Below, in pieces: positions 62,021 to 64,000 of a stretch of DNA of 64,000 nucleotides. This DNA comes from Pseudomonas gessardii. Its GTDB lineage: Bacteria; Pseudomonadota; Gammaproteobacteria; Pseudomonadales; Pseudomonadaceae. Both the position numbers and the translations under genes were made by a program. Below the pieces are notes generated by a model. That model was not told where the DNA came from, ran no database searches, and saw only the letters and a program-made list of their open reading frames with translations. The number at the start of each line of letters is the position of its first letter. The first letter of the stretch is position 1. The stretch covers positions 61,111 to 125,110 of the forward strand of contig NZ_MNPU01000015.1 of NCBI RefSeq assembly GCF_001983165.1, read 5' to 3'.

Positions 62021-63442
62021 CTAGTTGTTCAGCGAGGATACAGCACTCACGTCGGCCAGCGCCTTGCGCTTGTTCTTGAGCACATAGCACACCCACATAA
62101 AGACCACCCAGACCGGAATCGCGTACACCGAGACCTGGATCCCCGGAATCAGCAACATGACCCCCAGGATAAACACCACGAACGCCAGGCACACGTAATT
62201 GCCGTAGGGGTACCACAGCGCCTTGAACAACGGCACCTGGCCGGTGCGGTTCATGTGCTGGCGGAACTTGAAGTGCGAGAAGCTGATCATCGCCCAGTTG
62301 ATCACCAACGTGGCCACCACCAGGGACATCAGCAGTTCCAGGGCGTGCTGCGGGATCCAGTAGTTCATCAACACCGCCACCAGGGTGACGGCCGCCGAGG
62401 CGAGGATCGAACGCACGGGCACGCCGCGCTTGTCGATCTTCGCCAAGGCCGCCGGCGCGTCGCCCTGCTCGGCCATGCCCAGCAGCATGCGGCTGTTGCA
62501 GTAAGTGCCGCTGTTGTACACCGACAGCGCCGCCGTCAGCACCACGAAGTTGAGGATATGCGCGGCGGTGTTGCTGCCCAGCATCGAGAACACCTGCACG
62601 AACGGGCTACCGCTGTAGGCATCGCCCGAGGCGTTCAAGGTCACCAGCAGGCTGTCCCATGGTGTCAGCGACAGCAGCACCACCAGGGCGCCGATGTAGA
62701 AAATCAGGATGCGATAGATCACCTGATTGATCGCCTTGGGGATCACGGTGCGTGGCTGGTCCGCCTCGGCGGCGGTAAAACCGAGCATTTCCAGGCCGCC
62801 AAACGAGAACATGATGATCGCCATGGCCATCACCAGGCCACCGACGCCATGGGGGAAGAACCCGCCGTGCTCCCACAGGTTGGTCACCGACGCCTGTGGC
62901 CCGCCGGTGCCGCTGACCAGCAGGTAGCTGCCCAGGGCGATCATGCCGACAATCGCCACCACCTTGATAATTGCAAACCAGAACTCGGCCTCGCCAAACA
63001 CTTTGACGTTGGCCAGGTTGATCACATTGATCAGCACGAAAAACGCTGCCGCCGAGACCCAGGTCGGAATCTCCGGCCACCAGTAGTGCACGTACTTGCC
63101 GACGGCCGTCAGCTCCGACATGCCCACCAGAATATAGAGGATCCAGCAGTTCCAGCCCGACAGAAAGCCTGCGAAACCGCCCCAATACTTGTGGGCAAAA
63201 TGGCTGAAGGATCCGGCCACTGGCTCTTCGACGATCATTTCGCCCAATTGGCGCATGATCATAAAGGCAATGAAACCGCAGATGGCATAGCCGAGGATCA
63301 TCGACGGGCCGGCTGACTTCAGCACCCCCGCCGAGCCCAGGAACAGGCCGGTACCGATCGCGCCACCGAGGGCGATCAATTGAATATGACGATTTTTCAG
63401 GCCGCGCTTCAGTTCGCCTGAATGCGAGTTGGGTCCACTCAT
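62021..63442 (-). CDS. aroP: Aromatic amino acid permease AroP
   Basis: 473 residues, APC superfamily (AAT family), 12 helices. ELKRGLKNRHIQLIALGGAI opens the family block, then GTGLFLGSA, EMIVEEPVAGSFSHFAHKYW, VFGEAEFWFAIIKVVAIVGM and SVYNSGTYCNSRML, all close to E. coli AroP as I remember it. It imports Trp, Tyr and Phe. ATG at 63442 is used; an in-frame TTG at 63460 is possible. The ribosome site is weak (GTGAGA), which fits control through the leader region: a 20-codon ORF with two Trp codons ends 60 nt upstream. Confidence 0.9.
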   Translation of the reverse strand: MSGPNSHSGELKRGLKNRHIQLIALGGAIGTGLFLGSAGVLKSAGPSMILGYAICGFIAFMIMRQLGEMIVEEPVAGSFSHFAHKYWGGFAGFLSGWNCWILYILVGMSELTAVGKYVHYWWPEIPTWVSAAAFFVLINVINLANVKVFGEAEFWFAIIKVVAIVGMIALGSYLLVSGTGGPQASVTNLWEHGGFFPHGVGGLVMAMAIIMFSFGGLEMLGFTAAEADQPRTVIPKAINQVIYRILIFYIGALVVLLSLTPWDSLLVTLNASGDAYSGSPFVQVFSMLGSNTAAHILNFVVLTAALSVYNSGTYCNSRMLLGMAEQGDAPAALAKIDKRGVPVRSILASAAVTLVAVLMNYWIPQHALELLMSLVVATLVINWAMISFSHFKFRQHMNRTGQVPLFKALWYPYGNYVCLAFVVFILGVMLLIPGIQVSVYAIPVWVVFMWVCYVLKNKRKALADVSAVSSLNN

Positions 63443-63460
63443 GAAAAGGGTCTCACGCAA

Positions 63461-63523
63461 GGTTTGATGATGTTCACTACACGATGCTGCTTTGAAACCG
63501 GCTCAAGCAGCGCCGATCAAACC
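63461..63523 (-). promoter_or_regulatory. Nested RNA pairings linking the aroP leader ORF to the aroP start
   Basis: GGTTTGAT in the leader ORF (63516-63523 on the minus strand) is complementary to ATCAAACC (63461-63468), which ends 18 nt before the aroP ATG. Nested inside, GCTGCTT pairs with AAGCAGC (63486-63492 / 63505-63511). Ribosomes stalled on the leader Trp codons would occupy the first strand. No poly-U terminator is present. Confidence 0.5.
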
Positions 63524-63565
63524 CCAGCGCAAACACCAGGAGTCCAGCGTCTTTCTAACGGTCAT
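63503..63565 (-). CDS. Putative Trp-containing leader peptide upstream of aroP
   Basis: ATG 63565 to TGA 63503 encodes MTVRKTLDSWCLRWGLIGAA, with Trp at positions 10 and 14. An AGGTG ribosome site lies 4-6 nt before the ATG. It is preceded by a structured stretch containing CAAGGC/GCCTTG (63633-63649) and TTGCGT/ACGCAA (63658-63673) hairpins; TACAAT (63700-63705, minus strand) may be the -10 box. Two Trp codons in a 20-codon ORF before an aromatic permease gene suggest amino-acid-sensing attenuation. Too short for normal gene calling. Confidence 0.6.
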   Translation of the reverse strand: MTVRKTLDSWCLRWGLIGAA

Positions 63566-63875
63566 GCGTCACCTGTTTGTTTTTATCTGTGACGAAATCG
63601 AACCCGTCCGGCTTATGGCCAGGCGGAATTAACAAGGCAGCGAGCCTTGCAGGCCTTTTGCGTGGATACGCAAGGGGGGGTCACAGTAAAACGCGGCGCA
63701 TTGTACACCGCCCGATCCGTTCGCGAGGGTCGCGGGGGAGATTGTTCGCCAAGTGGAAGACTTTCCTTACAGAAAGACTCCATAGAGAGCCTGCCCTGCG
63801 TAGGCTCGACTCAATCGTAAAACAATCGTTACACCACGGAAGCCATTCCTGACACTTCACCGCACAAGCTGCAAG

Positions 63876-64000
63876 ATCGAGTAGGAGGCGGATTCACATC
63901 CGCCGTCCTCTCACACCACCGTACGTACGGTTCCGTATACGGCGGTTCAGGTTATACGGTTAAGTCGGTTTATCGTATCCAGTATCGAGACCAGCCCGAG
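63876..64000 (-). mobile_element. Group II intron, 3' end (domains V and VI), cut by window edge
   Basis: On the minus strand, domain V is ACCGCCGTA...TACGGTGGT (9-bp basal stem with the CGC catalytic triad), a 2-nt CG bulge, and a distal stem TACGG/CCGTA. Domain VI follows, with GGCGGAT/ATCCGCC and the outer AGGA/TCCT, an unpaired A seven nt from the end, and the 3' terminus CTACTCGAT. These are the hallmarks of bacterial group II introns. The reverse-transcriptase ORF would lie beyond 64000; its end may be in the last 50 bp but cannot be placed. The intron boundary is predicted at 63876/63875. Confidence 0.85.

Noticed and set aside
61739..63316. 525-codon plus-strand frame over arfB and aroP
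   Set aside because: Antisense of aroP with typical shadow composition and no motif.
63577..63852. 91-codon plus-strand ORF beside the intron
   Set aside because: Runs over hairpins and the likely aroP promoter, has no good ribosome site and no protein-like pattern.

Overview
The window reads as a Pseudomonas chromosome segment of the P. fluorescens group. The evidence is high GC, many REP elements built on GTGGGAGCGGGCTTGC, and gene neighbourhoods I recall from P. aeruginosa: fadD1-fadD2 / alpha/beta hydrolase-phaJ1, hexR / zwf-pgl-eda, oprB-gtsDCBA, and argP / ACT-argO-sodB-bifA-icmP. Nearly all of it is ordinary core and near-core chromosome. I see no prophage, CRISPR array, rRNA or tRNA. 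The only mobile element is the 3' end of a group II intron cut by the right edge.

Layout. 1-2.8 kb: 5' part of a chemoreceptor gene, then a PiT phosphate permease. 2.8-9.7 kb: the pxpABC 5-oxoprolinase operon with a divergent LysR gene, a LysR/SDR divergent pair, and a PACE efflux gene with its divergent LysR gene. 9.7-12.3 kb: a four-gene operon ending in an ECF42-type sigma factor. 12.4-15.4 kb: GNAT, flavin-reductase-like, delta-60 repeat and GyrI-like genes. 15.5-20.1 kb: alaC, then the gluconate regulon gntP, gntK, gntR with three matching operators. 20.2-27.2 kb: GST, orphan hypothetical genes, a BdlA-like PAS/MCP sensor, def, yihY and csbD. 27.4-35.1 kb: fadD1, fadD2, hydrolase, phaJ1 and small genes. 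35.2-47.5 kb: the glucose block eda-pgl-zwf, hexR, mutarotase, oprB, gtsDCBA and an AGE-family sugar isomerase. 47.6-59.7 kb: coiled-coil membrane protein, SDR, argP/argO, sodB, bifA, icmP, trkH, an AraC regulator and a DUF962 gene. 59.8-64 kb: small ORFs, an MFS transporter, arfB and aroP, then the intron end.

The largest functional theme is periplasmic and cytoplasmic glucose/gluconate use. OprB and GtsABCD import glucose, GntP and GntK handle gluconate, and Zwf-Pgl-Eda feed the Entner-Doudoroff route. HexR and GntR sites are visible. glk, edd and the gltR/gtrS two-component genes, which sit beside this cluster in P. aeruginosa, are absent from the window.

The most interesting non-textbook signals are four. 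First, a 20-codon leader ORF with two Trp codons lies 60 nt upstream of aroP and can form a nested RNA structure. Second, a 67-bp promoter architecture (20-bp palindrome plus fixed-spacing boxes) is duplicated in front of gtsA and the sugar isomerase gene. Third, a LexA-box-like 21-bp element is shared by two unrelated orphan genes. Fourth, the group II intron end itself. All functional statements come from sequence reading and family knowledge; no database search was run.
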